Part shown: positions 34,915 to 43,861 of the stretch, one piece after another
How the letters are laid out: each line of letters opens with the position of its first letter
Numbering within the stretch: position 1 is the stretch's first letter
Origin: Eudoraea chungangensis
GTDB lineage: Bacteria; Bacteroidota; Bacteroidia; Flavobacteriales; Flavobacteriaceae
NCBI RefSeq assembly: GCF_029360665.1
Contig: NZ_JARDUB010000001.1
Location: forward strand, 558,001 to 622,000
Reading direction: 5' to 3'
DNA: 64,000 bases
Notes under the pieces: generated by a model
What the model saw: only the letters and a program-made list of their open reading frames with translations
What the model was told of the DNA's origin: nothing
Database searches by the model: none
Position numbers and translations under genes: made by a program

Positions 34915-36016
34915 TTTTTCAGAAACTCATTTAGAAATAGACCTCAATGCCTTAGAACACAATTATCGTTATTTGCGTTCCAAACTTAAGCGGGGCACAA
35001 AATTTTTAGGGGTTGTAAAGGCTTTTGCATATGGAAGCGACTGTATTGTAATTGCCAAAAAACTAGAGCAGCTTGGAGCGGATTACCTGGCTGTAGCATA
35101 CATCTCTGAAGGAATTTCTTTAAGAAAAGGAGGGATTCGACTCCCTATTCTTGTGCTGCACGCACAGCCGCAAGGATACCCTTTAATGATTAAGCATTGT
35201 CTGGAGCCGAATATTTATTCTCTTCGAGTTCTGCAGAAGTTTCTAGAAGAAGCCAAGAAGTTAAAACAATCAAATTACCCAATCCATATTAAGTTTAACA
35301 GTGGTTTAAATCGACTTGGTTTTGGTACTGATGTGATTTCAAAAATCAAAACTCTCTTAAAAGATAGGTCGGAAGTTAATGTTAAATCGGTATTCTCTCA
35401 TCTCGCTGCCTCAGAGGATGTCTCTGAAGATAAATTTACATTAAGTCAAATAAAACTTTTCCAAAGCCAAGCCAATTTGTTTAGTGAGAATTTAGAATCC
35501 CGGCCCTTTAGACACATCCTTAACACTTCCGGGATCCTAAATTATCCAGAGGCACAATTAGACATGGTCCGCAGTGGTATTGGTTTATATGGTTATGGGA
35601 ATGAAGATAGGTTCGATTCCGACTTAAAAGTTGTAGCTAGCTTAAAAACAATTATATCACAGATACATTCACTACAACCAAATGAAACTGTTGGGTATAA
35701 TCGTGCGTTTACAAGTGCCCAATCCAGGCGAATTGCTACCTTACCTTTAGGCCATGCCGATGGAATAGGAAGACAATATGGAAATGGAAAAGCTTCCGTC
35801 ATAATAAATGGTAGCAAAGCACCCATTATTGGAAATGTTTGTATGGATATGATTATGGTAGATATTACAGGTATAGACTGCGACGAAGGCGATGAAGTAC
35901 TAATTTTTGGAAAAGGGCATTCTGCGGAAGATTTCGCAAAAACCGCAGATACGATTTCTTATGAACTCTTGTGTGGAATTTCCCAGCGAATAAAAAGAAC
36001 TTTTGTGGGAGACTAG
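34907..36016 (+). CDS. alr: Alanine racemase
   Basis: Interconverts L- and D-alanine for peptidoglycan. The 369 residues have the PLP-lysine segment GVVKAFAYGSD (Lys38), the catalytic Tyr in NETVGYNRAF, and PLGHADGIGR and NVCMDMIMVDIT of the C-terminal domain. It is a stand-alone enzyme without the MurF fusion found in some Bacteroidetes. It overlaps tdk by 8 bp and is likely translated from the same mRNA. Confidence 0.95.
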   Translation: MPNFSETHLEIDLNALEHNYRYLRSKLKRGTKFLGVVKAFAYGSDCIVIAKKLEQLGADYLAVAYISEGISLRKGGIRLPILVLHAQPQGYPLMIKHCLEPNIYSLRVLQKFLEEAKKLKQSNYPIHIKFNSGLNRLGFGTDVISKIKTLLKDRSEVNVKSVFSHLAASEDVSEDKFTLSQIKLFQSQANLFSENLESRPFRHILNTSGILNYPEAQLDMVRSGIGLYGYGNEDRFDSDLKVVASLKTIISQIHSLQPNETVGYNRAFTSAQSRRIATLPLGHADGIGRQYGNGKASVIINGSKAPIIGNVCMDMIMVDITGIDCDEGDEVLIFGKGHSAEDFAKTADTISYELLCGISQRIKRTFVGD

Positions 36017-36094
36017 CGCGTTTCATTGGTGCCTATATATACTTTATTTTCATAACTTTATGGAAATATTTAACTAACTATTAAACACAAAACT

Positions 36095-36499
36095 ATGCTA
36101 AAGGAATTTAAGAGTTTTATAATGACGGGCAATGTTGTTGAATTTGCTGTGGCTGTAATTATGGCAGGAGCAATGGGCCTTGTAATTAATGGCTTTGTAG
36201 CTGATATAATCATGCCAATTGTAGGTCAATTTTCTGGAGGGGTTGATTTTGCAAACCTTAAAATTATCCTTACCGAAACCTCAGGAGTTGAAGGAGAAGC
36301 TGGATATATCCCCGAAAATGCTATTAGGTGGGGCGCCTGGGTAAACACAATAGTAAACCTTATTGTTGTAGGCCTGGTAATGTTCTTCATTGTTAAAGCC
36401 TATAATAAAACAAAAACTCCACCCGCACCACCGGCCCCCAAAGGGCCTACTCAGGAAGAATTGTTAGCAGAAATTCGGGACCTTTTAAAAAAACAATAG
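36095..36499 (+). CDS. mscL: Large-conductance mechanosensitive channel
   Basis: 134 residues with two membrane helices. The first contains GNVVEFAVAVIMAGAMG, the second WVNTIVNLIVVGLVMFFIVKA, and the C-terminal bundle helix ends in EELLAEIRDLLKKQ. It opens on hypo-osmotic stretch to release small solutes. Confidence 0.96.
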   Translation: MLKEFKSFIMTGNVVEFAVAVIMAGAMGLVINGFVADIIMPIVGQFSGGVDFANLKIILTETSGVEGEAGYIPENAIRWGAWVNTIVNLIVVGLVMFFIVKAYNKTKTPPAPPAPKGPTQEELLAEIRDLLKKQ

Positions 36500-36598
36500 T
36501 AAATAAGTAAGTCTTCTGGACTGAAGATGGTGCATTTCTATTAATACATTGTTGGTTTTACAACAAATTGTTATATAATTCTAATATTGCAAATAAAA

Positions 36599-36630
36599 TT
36601 TGTACCAAAGTATTGGTTGGAATACCTTTG
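36599..36630 (+). promoter_or_regulatory. Promoter of asd
   Basis: TTTG (36599-36602), a 20-nt spacer and TACCTTTG (36623-36630, exact -7 match), 17 nt before the ATG. Confidence 0.65.
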
Positions 36631-36647
36631 ATAATTAATTTTTTAGA

Positions 36648-37646
36648 ATGAAAATAGCAATCATTGGAGCGACTGGTATGGTAGGAGAGGTAATGCTCAA
36701 AGTATTATCCGAAAGGAATTTTCCTTTTAGTGAAATAATGTTAGTGGCCTCTGAAAGATCTAAAGGAAAGAAAATAGACTTTAAAGGCAAGACCCGTACT
36801 ATTATTGGTATGGAGGAAGCAGTATCTAGTAAACCAGATTTGGCTATCTTCTCAGCTGGAGGAGATACCTCATTAGAGTGGGCGCCTAAGTTTGAAGAAG
36901 TCGGTACCACAGTAATTGATAATTCTTCTGCCTGGCGAATGGATCCTTCCAAAAAGCTCATAGTTCCGGAAATAAACGCCACCGCTCTGACAAAAGAAGA
37001 TAGAATTATTGCCAACCCCAATTGCTCCACTATTCAGTTGGTTATGGTCTTGGCCCCTCTTCATAATAAATATAAAATGAAAAGGGTGGTTGTCTCTACC
37101 TATCAGTCCGTTTCAGGTACCGGTGTTAAAGCTGTGAGGCAATTAGAAAATGAAATGGCAGGTGTTGATGGAGAAATGGCCTATCCTTATCCCATTAATA
37201 GAAATGCTCTACCGCATTGTGATGTGTTTATGGATAATGGTTATACTAAAGAAGAAATGAAACTAGCCCGTGAACCCAAGAAAATTCTAGATGACAATTC
37301 TTTTTCTATTACGGCTACTGCCGTTCGTATTCCAACTTCTGGAGGGCATTCCGAAGCGGTCAATGTAGCCTTCGAAAATGAGTTTGAGTTAGAAGAAGTA
37401 CGCTCCCTATTGCAAAATTCCCCAGGGGTAATTGTACAAGATAATCCGGTTACTAATACCTATCCTATGCCGGTTTATGCACATAACAAAGATGATGTAT
37501 TTGTTGGTCGTATAAGACGAGACGAAACCCAGGAAAATACCCTTAATATGTGGATTGTTGCAGATAATTTGCGAAAAGGAGCTGCTACCAACGCAGTACA
37601 AATAGCCGAGTATTTGCATGAAAATGGACTTCTTGGCAAAGGATAA
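36648..37646 (+). CDS. asd: Aspartate-semialdehyde dehydrogenase
   Basis: Makes aspartate semialdehyde for lysine, diaminopimelate, threonine and methionine synthesis. The 332 residues show GATGMVGEVMLKVL (NADP loop), the catalytic Cys126 in ANPNCSTIQLVM, and VRIPTSGGHSEAVNV with the active-site His. Standard length and a clear promoter. Confidence 0.96.
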   Translation: MKIAIIGATGMVGEVMLKVLSERNFPFSEIMLVASERSKGKKIDFKGKTRTIIGMEEAVSSKPDLAIFSAGGDTSLEWAPKFEEVGTTVIDNSSAWRMDPSKKLIVPEINATALTKEDRIIANPNCSTIQLVMVLAPLHNKYKMKRVVVSTYQSVSGTGVKAVRQLENEMAGVDGEMAYPYPINRNALPHCDVFMDNGYTKEEMKLAREPKKILDDNSFSITATAVRIPTSGGHSEAVNVAFENEFELEEVRSLLQNSPGVIVQDNPVTNTYPMPVYAHNKDDVFVGRIRRDETQENTLNMWIVADNLRKGAATNAVQIAEYLHENGLLGKG

Positions 37647-37700
37647 CTTAAATTTTGTTAAATCGGGGGATGCCCATCTTTTAAGTAGTGAATTTTGTAG

Positions 37701-37708
37701 TAATTTTG
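37701..37708 (+). promoter_or_regulatory. Putative -7 box of the prolyl oligopeptidase gene
   Basis: TAATTTTG is an exact TAnnTTTG match 21 nt before ATG 37730. It lies inside the longer in-frame extension that begins at 37688, which argues for the later start. Confidence 0.5.
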
Positions 37709-37729
37709 TCCTTTGCTGACAAAAGCACC

Positions 37730-39886
37730 ATGAAATGTCCTTTACCCATACTATTTGTACCCTTATTAGCCATAGGTTGTCAGGATTTTCAAGAACCAAA
37801 AAAGAGTCAAGTGAATTATCCAGCTACTGAGAAAAAAATTATAATCGACAATTATTTTGGAGAAGAAGTTAAAGATCCGTTTAGATGGTTAGAGGATGAT
37901 AATAGTGAAGCCACCAAGGCATGGGTTACTCTTCAAAATGAAACTACTCATGCTTATTTAGAAAACATTCCTTTTCGTAAAAACCTAAAAGATCGTCTAC
38001 AAGAATTATGGAACTATGAAAAAATAACTACTCCATTTAAGGAGGGAGATTATACTTATTTCTATAAAAATGATGGGCTTCAAAATCAATATGTTTTATA
38101 TAGGTTTGAAGAAGGGGAAAAAGCACAAGTATTTTTAGACCCCAATAGGTTTTCTGAAGACGGTACAACCTCATTAATGGCCATCAGCTTTACAGAGGAT
38201 GGAGAATTATTGGCCTATACCATATCTGAAGGAGGAAGTGATTGGAGAAAGATAATTGTAATTGAAACGCAGAACTGCACTATAAAGGAAGACACCATAA
38301 AAGATGTAAAATTCAGCAATATCTCCTGGTATAAAAATGAAGGCTTTTATTACTCGAGTTATGATAAGCCGCTGGGCAGTGAACTCTCCGACAAAACAGA
38401 TCAACATAAACTCTATTATCATAGACTAGGTACCAAACAGTCAGAAGACAAACTAATCTTTGGGGGGACTCCAAGCGAGAAACATAGATATATAACAGCT
38501 AAGGTTACAAAAGACAATAATTATCTGTTGATATCCGCAGCCAATTCAACTGCGGGAAACAAACTGTTTCTTAAAAATTTAGTTGAAAAGAATTCTTCCT
38601 TGATCCCTATAATTTCTAATGAAGAATCGGACACTTATTTAATTGACAATCGAGGAGCAAATTTGTTCTTAGTTACCAATTACAAGGCTCCTAACCAGAA
38701 GATAGTGCAGGTCCCCGCTTCCAGTCCTACTCCTGAAAACTGGATTGATATAATCCCGGAAACAGAATATGTTCTAAACCCTACCAAAGGTGGTGGATAC
38801 TTTTTTGCGGAATATATGGTAGATGCCAATTCTAAAGTTTTGCAATACAATTATGACGGGGCTTATATAAGAGAAATTCAACTGCCTGGAATTGGGAGTA
38901 CAAGCGGGTTTAGTGGTAAAAAGGATGATAAGGAGGTCTATTTTAATTTTACTAACTACTACACCCCCGGCTCGTCCTATAAATTTAGTGTGAATTCAGG
39001 GCATTACGAGCAATATTGGAGTCCACAAATTGATTTCGATCCGCAGCTATACGAATCAAAGCAAGTTTTTTATCCCTCAAAGGATGGAACCGAAATACCT
39101 ATGATCATTACCTATAAAAAAGATTTAGATTTAAATGCTAAAAATCCAACCATCTTATATGGCTATGGCGGCTTTAATGTTAGCTTAACTCCCTATTTTA
39201 GTATAGTAAACGCCATATGGTTAGAGCAAGAAGGCGTATATGCTGTACCCAATTTAAGAGGTGGGGGAGAATATGGCAAAGACTGGCATGATTCCGGAAT
39301 AAAATTAAAAAAACAAAATGTTTTTGATGATTTTATCGCTGCGGCAGAGTACCTAATTAAACACAAATATACCTCAAATAAATACCTAGCAATTAAAGGA
39401 GGTTCAAATGGAGGCCTGCTTGTAGGTGCTACCCTAACACAACGACCAGATTTAATGCAAGTAGCTTTACCAGCAGTTGGTGTTTTAGATATGCTACGTT
39501 ACCATACCTTTACTTCCGGGGCTGGCTGGCACTATGACTATGGCACCTCTGAGGACAGTGCCGAAATGTTTACTTATTTAAAGGCTTACTCCCCATTACA
39601 TAATATTAAAAATGGTATTACTTATCCAGCTACACTTATAACAACCGGAGACCATGATGACAGGGTTGTGCCAGCGCATAGTTTTAAATTTGCTGCTGAA
39701 CTACAGGATAAACAATATGGAGACAAACCCGTATTAATTAGAATCGAGACTAATGCAGGGCATGGAGCCGGCACACCTGTTAATAAGACAATTGAACAAT
39801 ATGCAGATATTTTTGGTTTTACGTTTTACAATATGGGTTATAAAGAATTACCCAATAAGAAAGTAAACAAAATCTTCAAAGAGTAA
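37730..39886 (+). CDS. Prolyl oligopeptidase family serine peptidase, predicted lipoprotein
   Basis: Cleaves short proline-containing peptides. The 718 residues begin with a lipoprotein-type signal (MKCPLPILFVPLLAIGC, Cys17), then a beta-propeller domain and the alpha/beta-hydrolase catalytic domain: IKGGSNGGLLVGA (Ser), GDHDDRVVP (Asp) and NAGHGAGTP (His). The residues after the Cys (QDFQE) are acidic, vaguely like surface-export signals of Flavobacteria, but this is weak. ATG 37730 is chosen over an upstream start at 37688 because a promoter box falls between them. Confidence 0.9.
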   Translation: MKCPLPILFVPLLAIGCQDFQEPKKSQVNYPATEKKIIIDNYFGEEVKDPFRWLEDDNSEATKAWVTLQNETTHAYLENIPFRKNLKDRLQELWNYEKITTPFKEGDYTYFYKNDGLQNQYVLYRFEEGEKAQVFLDPNRFSEDGTTSLMAISFTEDGELLAYTISEGGSDWRKIIVIETQNCTIKEDTIKDVKFSNISWYKNEGFYYSSYDKPLGSELSDKTDQHKLYYHRLGTKQSEDKLIFGGTPSEKHRYITAKVTKDNNYLLISAANSTAGNKLFLKNLVEKNSSLIPIISNEESDTYLIDNRGANLFLVTNYKAPNQKIVQVPASSPTPENWIDIIPETEYVLNPTKGGGYFFAEYMVDANSKVLQYNYDGAYIREIQLPGIGSTSGFSGKKDDKEVYFNFTNYYTPGSSYKFSVNSGHYEQYWSPQIDFDPQLYESKQVFYPSKDGTEIPMIITYKKDLDLNAKNPTILYGYGGFNVSLTPYFSIVNAIWLEQEGVYAVPNLRGGGEYGKDWHDSGIKLKKQNVFDDFIAAAEYLIKHKYTSNKYLAIKGGSNGGLLVGATLTQRPDLMQVALPAVGVLDMLRYHTFTSGAGWHYDYGTSEDSAEMFTYLKAYSPLHNIKNGITYPATLITTGDHDDRVVPAHSFKFAAELQDKQYGDKPVLIRIETNAGHGAGTPVNKTIEQYADIFGFTFYNMGYKELPNKKVNKIFKE

Positions 39887-39931
39887 ATTGAAATCCATAA
39901 ATAGTTATTTTGAAATACCACAAACCCAACT

Positions 39932-40906
39932 ATGCTCCAAATAAATGATATTTCATTTTCTTATAAAGAAAATCTAGTGCTACATGATCTTAGCTTTTCC
40001 GTAAAAAAAGGGGAGCATTTTGCAATTATGGGAGAAAGTGGTTGTGGTAAGAGCACTTTACTACAGCTTATTTATGGTATTTTACAGCCTAATACTGGTA
40101 GTATTCGATGGGGTGAACAATTTATTGAAGGTCCCTTGTTTTCTCTGGTTCCCGGAAAACCTTTTATGAAATATATGTCCCAAAGTTTTGATTTGATGGG
40201 CGTTACTACGGTTGCAGAAAATATAAGTGAATATTTAACGGTGACGAACCCAGTAGAATTAAAAACCAGAACAAAAGAACTCCTGGAGATGATTGAAATG
40301 TCTTCATATGAAAACAAAAAAGTCAAAGAACTAAGTATTGGGCAACAACAGCGAGTTGCGCTGGCCAGAGCTCTTGCCCAAGAACCAGAATTACTACTGC
40401 TAGACGAACCTTTTAGCCATATAGATAATTTTAAAAAGAATAGTCTAAGAAGAAGTCTTTTTGCTTATTTAAAAGAAAAAAAAATCACCTGTCTCACTGC
40501 CACCCATGACCATCAAGACATACTTCCATTTGCGGATAGGGTAATGGTACTAAAGGATAAAGGGATTATAGCTAATAAGCCAATTATGGAGCTTTATAAA
40601 AATCCCAAAGAATTATATGTTGCTTCCCTTTTTGGTGAGGCCAATTCTATTCCGATAGAAGTTCTAAAATCCTATGCCAACACAAAAAGAAGAATTATTG
40701 TCTATGCCCATGAGTTTAGGATTTCATATAGTTCAGGCTTGCCAGCTAAGGTTATTCAATCGTATACTATGGGAAGTTATTACTTAATTAAGGCTTTAAG
40801 TTCAGATATTGACGTTTATTTTCATTCAGATAAGGACATATCTCCCGAAACAGAATTATTTTTGAATATCCCTTTAGAGGTTATTAATTTACGCCTCAGG
40901 GAGTAA
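39932..40906 (+). CDS. ABC transporter ATP-binding protein (orphan ATPase)
   Basis: 324 residues: an ATPase domain with Walker A (GESGCGKSTLL), the signature LSIGQQQRVALARAL and Walker B LLLLDEPFSHID, followed by a C-terminal extension of about 90 residues (from about IPIEVLKSYANTKRR) resembling the regulatory domain of importer ATPases. Strong similarity of layout to molybdate/polyamine-type subunits. No permease or binding protein is nearby, so substrate and partner are unknown. It ends 11 bp before arfB. Confidence 0.88.
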   Translation: MLQINDISFSYKENLVLHDLSFSVKKGEHFAIMGESGCGKSTLLQLIYGILQPNTGSIRWGEQFIEGPLFSLVPGKPFMKYMSQSFDLMGVTTVAENISEYLTVTNPVELKTRTKELLEMIEMSSYENKKVKELSIGQQQRVALARALAQEPELLLLDEPFSHIDNFKKNSLRRSLFAYLKEKKITCLTATHDHQDILPFADRVMVLKDKGIIANKPIMELYKNPKELYVASLFGEANSIPIEVLKSYANTKRRIIVYAHEFRISYSSGLPAKVIQSYTMGSYYLIKALSSDIDVYFHSDKDISPETELFLNIPLEVINLRLRE

Positions 40907-40917
40907 GAGGAAGAAAA

Positions 40918-41322
40918 GTGAATTGGAATCAAATAGTAAAAGAGCTCAAAATTAAGGCCACCCCAAGTGGTGGCCCCGGAGGACAGCATGCAAACAAAGT
41001 GTCGACCAGAATAGAAATTAGCCTCGATATTCCTAATTCTCTTGGACTTAATGAAAAAGAGAAGTCGAGAATAATAAACTCGAAACTCCTAAAATTAAGT
41101 AATCAAAACTGTTTAATAGTTCAATCGGGAGAAACTAGAAGTCAGGCAAGAAACAAAGAGATAGGGATAAAAAGAATATACAACTTATTAATAGAGGCCT
41201 CGCATATCCCAAAGGTTCGTAAAAAAACTAGTCCTTCAAAAGCATCTGTAGAAAAACGGTTAAAAACAAAAAAACACCTTTCAGACAAAAAAACTAACCG
41301 ACAAAAACCCGATTCTTTATAA
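40918..41322 (+). CDS. arfB: Peptidyl-tRNA hydrolase ArfB-like ribosome rescue factor
   Basis: Releases stalled peptides on ribosomes. The 134 residues hold the GGQ motif (TPSGGPGGQHANKV, residues 16-27) and a basic C-terminal tail that inserts into the mRNA channel. No RF1/RF2 codon-recognition domain is present, so it is not a normal release factor. GTG 40918 is the start; no ATG precedes the conserved region. Confidence 0.9.
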   Translation: MNWNQIVKELKIKATPSGGPGGQHANKVSTRIEISLDIPNSLGLNEKEKSRIINSKLLKLSNQNCLIVQSGETRSQARNKEIGIKRIYNLLIEASHIPKVRKKTSPSKASVEKRLKTKKHLSDKKTNRQKPDSL

Positions 41323-41327
41323 TTTTT

Positions 41328-42170
41328 CTACGCAGAAACCGTATTTCTTAAAGTCCCAATCCCTTCTATACTAATTTCAATTATATCGCCCTTTTTTAAG
41401 GTGAATTCAGAGGTGGGTACCACTCCCGTTCCCGTCATAAGATAACTGCCAAAGGGAAAGCTGTTTTCTGCATATAGGTAATGTACAAGATCTTCGAATT
41501 TTCGCTTTATCTGATCTATCTTAATCTTACCATAAAAAGCCTCTACAGAGCCTCTACGGATTCTTAAAGATATAGTGGTGTCTTTAGACAGGGAATCTTT
41601 AAGAACCAGAATACATGGCCCAATTGCGGCAGAACCATCATAACTTTTTGCTTGGGGCAGGTATAAGGGGTTCTCTCCTTCTATGCTTCTAGAACTCATA
41701 TCATTTCCGATGGTATAGCCTACTATGGTACCCGAAGAAGTAATAACTAATGTTAGTTCAGGTTCTGGTACGTCCCAACTAGAATCTCTGCGAATTCTTA
41801 CATGCCCCTCAGGCCCAATTGCTCTATACCCCAATGCCTTAAAAAACAATTCCGGTCTTGCGGCATCATAAACACGGGCATAAAAGTCGCTTCCTCCTGT
41901 ATCCTTAGATTCTTCTTCTCTACCTAACTTACTGCTATAATAGGTTACACCACTAGCCCATATTTCCTGATTTTTACCAATAGGGGCTAATATTCCTGCC
42001 CTTAAATAAGATTGAGAGTCTTCTAAAGGGGTTCTTTCCTTTGCCAAAGCAAGTAAGGTTTCATACAACTCGTCTCTGTTAATCAAGGCTTCCCATTCCA
42101 TACCTTCAATTAGGTAAAAATCTTGTTCCTGTTCTAGCAAAATTCCTTTTATATGCTTGTATAATTTCAT
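41328..42170 (-). CDS. Fumarylacetoacetate hydrolase (FAH) family protein
   Basis: 280 residues with the FAH metal site (WDVPEPELTLVI) and the GNDMSSRSIEGENPLYLPQAK segment that is typical of 2-keto-3-deoxy-sugar-acid dehydratase-like members. Substrate assignment among fumarylpyruvate, keto-acids or keto-deoxyarabonate is not possible from the neighbours, although the last is the closest motif match I recognise. It is convergent with arfB (5 bp between the stops). Confidence 0.8.
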   Translation of the reverse strand: MKLYKHIKGILLEQEQDFYLIEGMEWEALINRDELYETLLALAKERTPLEDSQSYLRAGILAPIGKNQEIWASGVTYYSSKLGREEESKDTGGSDFYARVYDAARPELFFKALGYRAIGPEGHVRIRRDSSWDVPEPELTLVITSSGTIVGYTIGNDMSSRSIEGENPLYLPQAKSYDGSAAIGPCILVLKDSLSKDTTISLRIRRGSVEAFYGKIKIDQIKRKFEDLVHYLYAENSFPFGSYLMTGTGVVPTSEFTLKKGDIIEISIEGIGTLRNTVSA

Positions 42171-42244
42171 GCCAATGATTTGTTTTAGAGAAATAATTAT
42201 CTCTAACTATACTAAAAAAGAGAATTCTTAGCTAATCATCCTCT

Positions 42245-42706
42245 TTATTTGACCTTTAAAATACTACTTTTAACTCCGTTAAATTCAAAAAAATCTCCCT
42301 TTTGCTTCCCAAGTAACAAAATGCCAATGGGACTTTTTACTGAGATACAATATATTTCATCCTGCCCTAAAGTAAAGCATCCGGAAGGAGTTGCAATATA
42401 AAAATTATTATTAGTGGTATGTACCAAACTTCCAAGCCCTATTCTTTCACTTGTCTCATTCGGGTCTATAGAACGTAGTATTTTTTGCATATTTTCTGCT
42501 TGCCTTAGTCTTTCGCCTATTTTTTCTCTTTCTATCTGCAACATTGCCCTTCCTGTTTCATGTTTATCACCAGCTGTACTCTTGGTTTCAGAAGTTAGTC
42601 CTTCTTGAACATCTTTTAGGCTATTTTGAATAGTCTCTAACTTCTTACTTACTACCAGCTCGCAAAATCTATGTAGCTCTCCTTTTAAGTCGTCTTTATA
42701 AAGCAT
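42245..42706 (-). CDS. GreA/GreB C-terminal-like protein
   Basis: 153 residues: a coiled-coil N-terminal region (KLETIQNSLKDVQEGL...ERLRQAENMQKIL) and a C-terminal domain that follows the GreA/GreB FKBP-like fold (GLGSLVHTTNNNFYIATPSG, CISVKSPIGILLLGK). True GreA has two catalytic acidic residues at the coiled-coil tip; this region has different residues (TSETKSTAGDKHET), so transcript cleavage activity is uncertain. It starts 0 bp after the FAD-oxidoreductase stop, indicating an operon. Confidence 0.65.
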   Translation of the reverse strand: MLYKDDLKGELHRFCELVVSKKLETIQNSLKDVQEGLTSETKSTAGDKHETGRAMLQIEREKIGERLRQAENMQKILRSIDPNETSERIGLGSLVHTTNNNFYIATPSGCFTLGQDEIYCISVKSPIGILLLGKQKGDFFEFNGVKSSILKVK

Positions 42707-43819
42707 CTAGGTAATATCTGCTATTTTTTTTCCAACTAAACTCCCTATAGCAATCCCCATTCCTCCCAATCTTACACCGCAAAATATTCTTTCGGAAATT
42801 TGTTTAACAATGGGTTTTTTTTTGTTACCAACACCCATAATCCCACTCCATCTTTGATCAATTTCAAAGTTGATTCTTGGCAGAATAACATCTCGAAGTA
42901 GTCTTTCCAGGTTTTCCTGTACCAGGGTGGTCCGGCCAAATTCTATCGTCTCTTCGGCCTTAAAATCTAAGTTCCTGCCCCCGCCAAAAAGTATACGATT
43001 CCCAATATTCCTGAAATAATAGTAGCCTTCTTCCAAGTGAAAACAACCTTTTATTGGTAAACCAGGAATTTCTTTTGTAATTAAAACCTGAGCTCTTGCA
43101 GGTTTTATATCCTCATTAAAAAATTTACCTGCAAATCCGTTGGTTGTAATTACAAGTTTTTCCGAAATAAATTCAAAGGAATTAGTTTGAATCTTAACCC
43201 CGAAGGTTTTTTCTTCGAAGGATAACACCTCTATAGCATTTAATATTTCAATTTTCGCTTTCCGGGTTTCATTGAGCAAATTCTTCATCATTTTTCCCGT
43301 ATCTATTTGACCCTCGAATTTATTGGTGATATACTGATCTTGAATACCTGTAAAACCAAATATGTTTTGGCTCACCTGGAAAGGACTTTCTCTATATATT
43401 GGTCTTAACAAGTTGTTTATGTTTTGCATTTTATCCAGGCAGTTATCCAAAAGATTTTCTTCTTCTTTTAAAAATAACTCATGACCCCCTAGTTGTTCGT
43501 ATTGTATTCCTTTATCACCTAAAGTGTCTCGCAATACTTTTATACCTTCCCATCTCGACTTTACAAGTTGAAAGACTTCCTCTTCACTATGAAAATTTAA
43601 ATCACTCAGAATTTCAGAAATGCTTCCAAAACATGCAAATCCCGCATTCTTTGTGCTAGCTCCCTGGGGCAAAACCCCTCTTTCTAAGATTAATATCTTG
43701 GCCTCTGGGTATTTTTTAGACAATTGCAGGGCACAATTTAAACCAACTATACCACTTCCAATTATTGTAATATCAATATTGGAAAGCCATGTTGTTTTTT
43801 CCCAATAGCTTAATTCCAT
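42707..43819 (-). CDS. FAD-dependent oxidoreductase (DAO family)
   Basis: 370 residues starting with an FAD-binding loop (DITIIGSGIVGLNCALQL), the GASTKNAGFACFGS segment typical of D-amino acid/glycine oxidase relatives, and a C-terminal RLGGMGIAIGSLVGKKIA. It probably oxidises an amine or hydroxy-acid; the substrate is unknown. Its stop abuts the start of the GreA-like gene. It starts just after the accC terminator. Confidence 0.85.
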   Translation of the reverse strand: MELSYWEKTTWLSNIDITIIGSGIVGLNCALQLSKKYPEAKILILERGVLPQGASTKNAGFACFGSISEILSDLNFHSEEEVFQLVKSRWEGIKVLRDTLGDKGIQYEQLGGHELFLKEEENLLDNCLDKMQNINNLLRPIYRESPFQVSQNIFGFTGIQDQYITNKFEGQIDTGKMMKNLLNETRKAKIEILNAIEVLSFEEKTFGVKIQTNSFEFISEKLVITTNGFAGKFFNEDIKPARAQVLITKEIPGLPIKGCFHLEEGYYYFRNIGNRILFGGGRNLDFKAEETIEFGRTTLVQENLERLLRDVILPRINFEIDQRWSGIMGVGNKKKPIVKQISERIFCGVRLGGMGIAIGSLVGKKIADIT

Positions 43820-43823
43820 AGTA

Positions 43824-43853
43824 TTAAAAAAAAACTCCAGCAGCAGCTGGAGT
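43824..43853 (-). terminator. Intrinsic terminator of the fabH-accB-accC operon
   Basis: Minus-strand stem CTCCAGC / GCTGGAG with a 4-nt loop and a run of eight or more T. It lies directly behind accC. Confidence 0.85.
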
Positions 43854-43861
43854 TGTAAATC

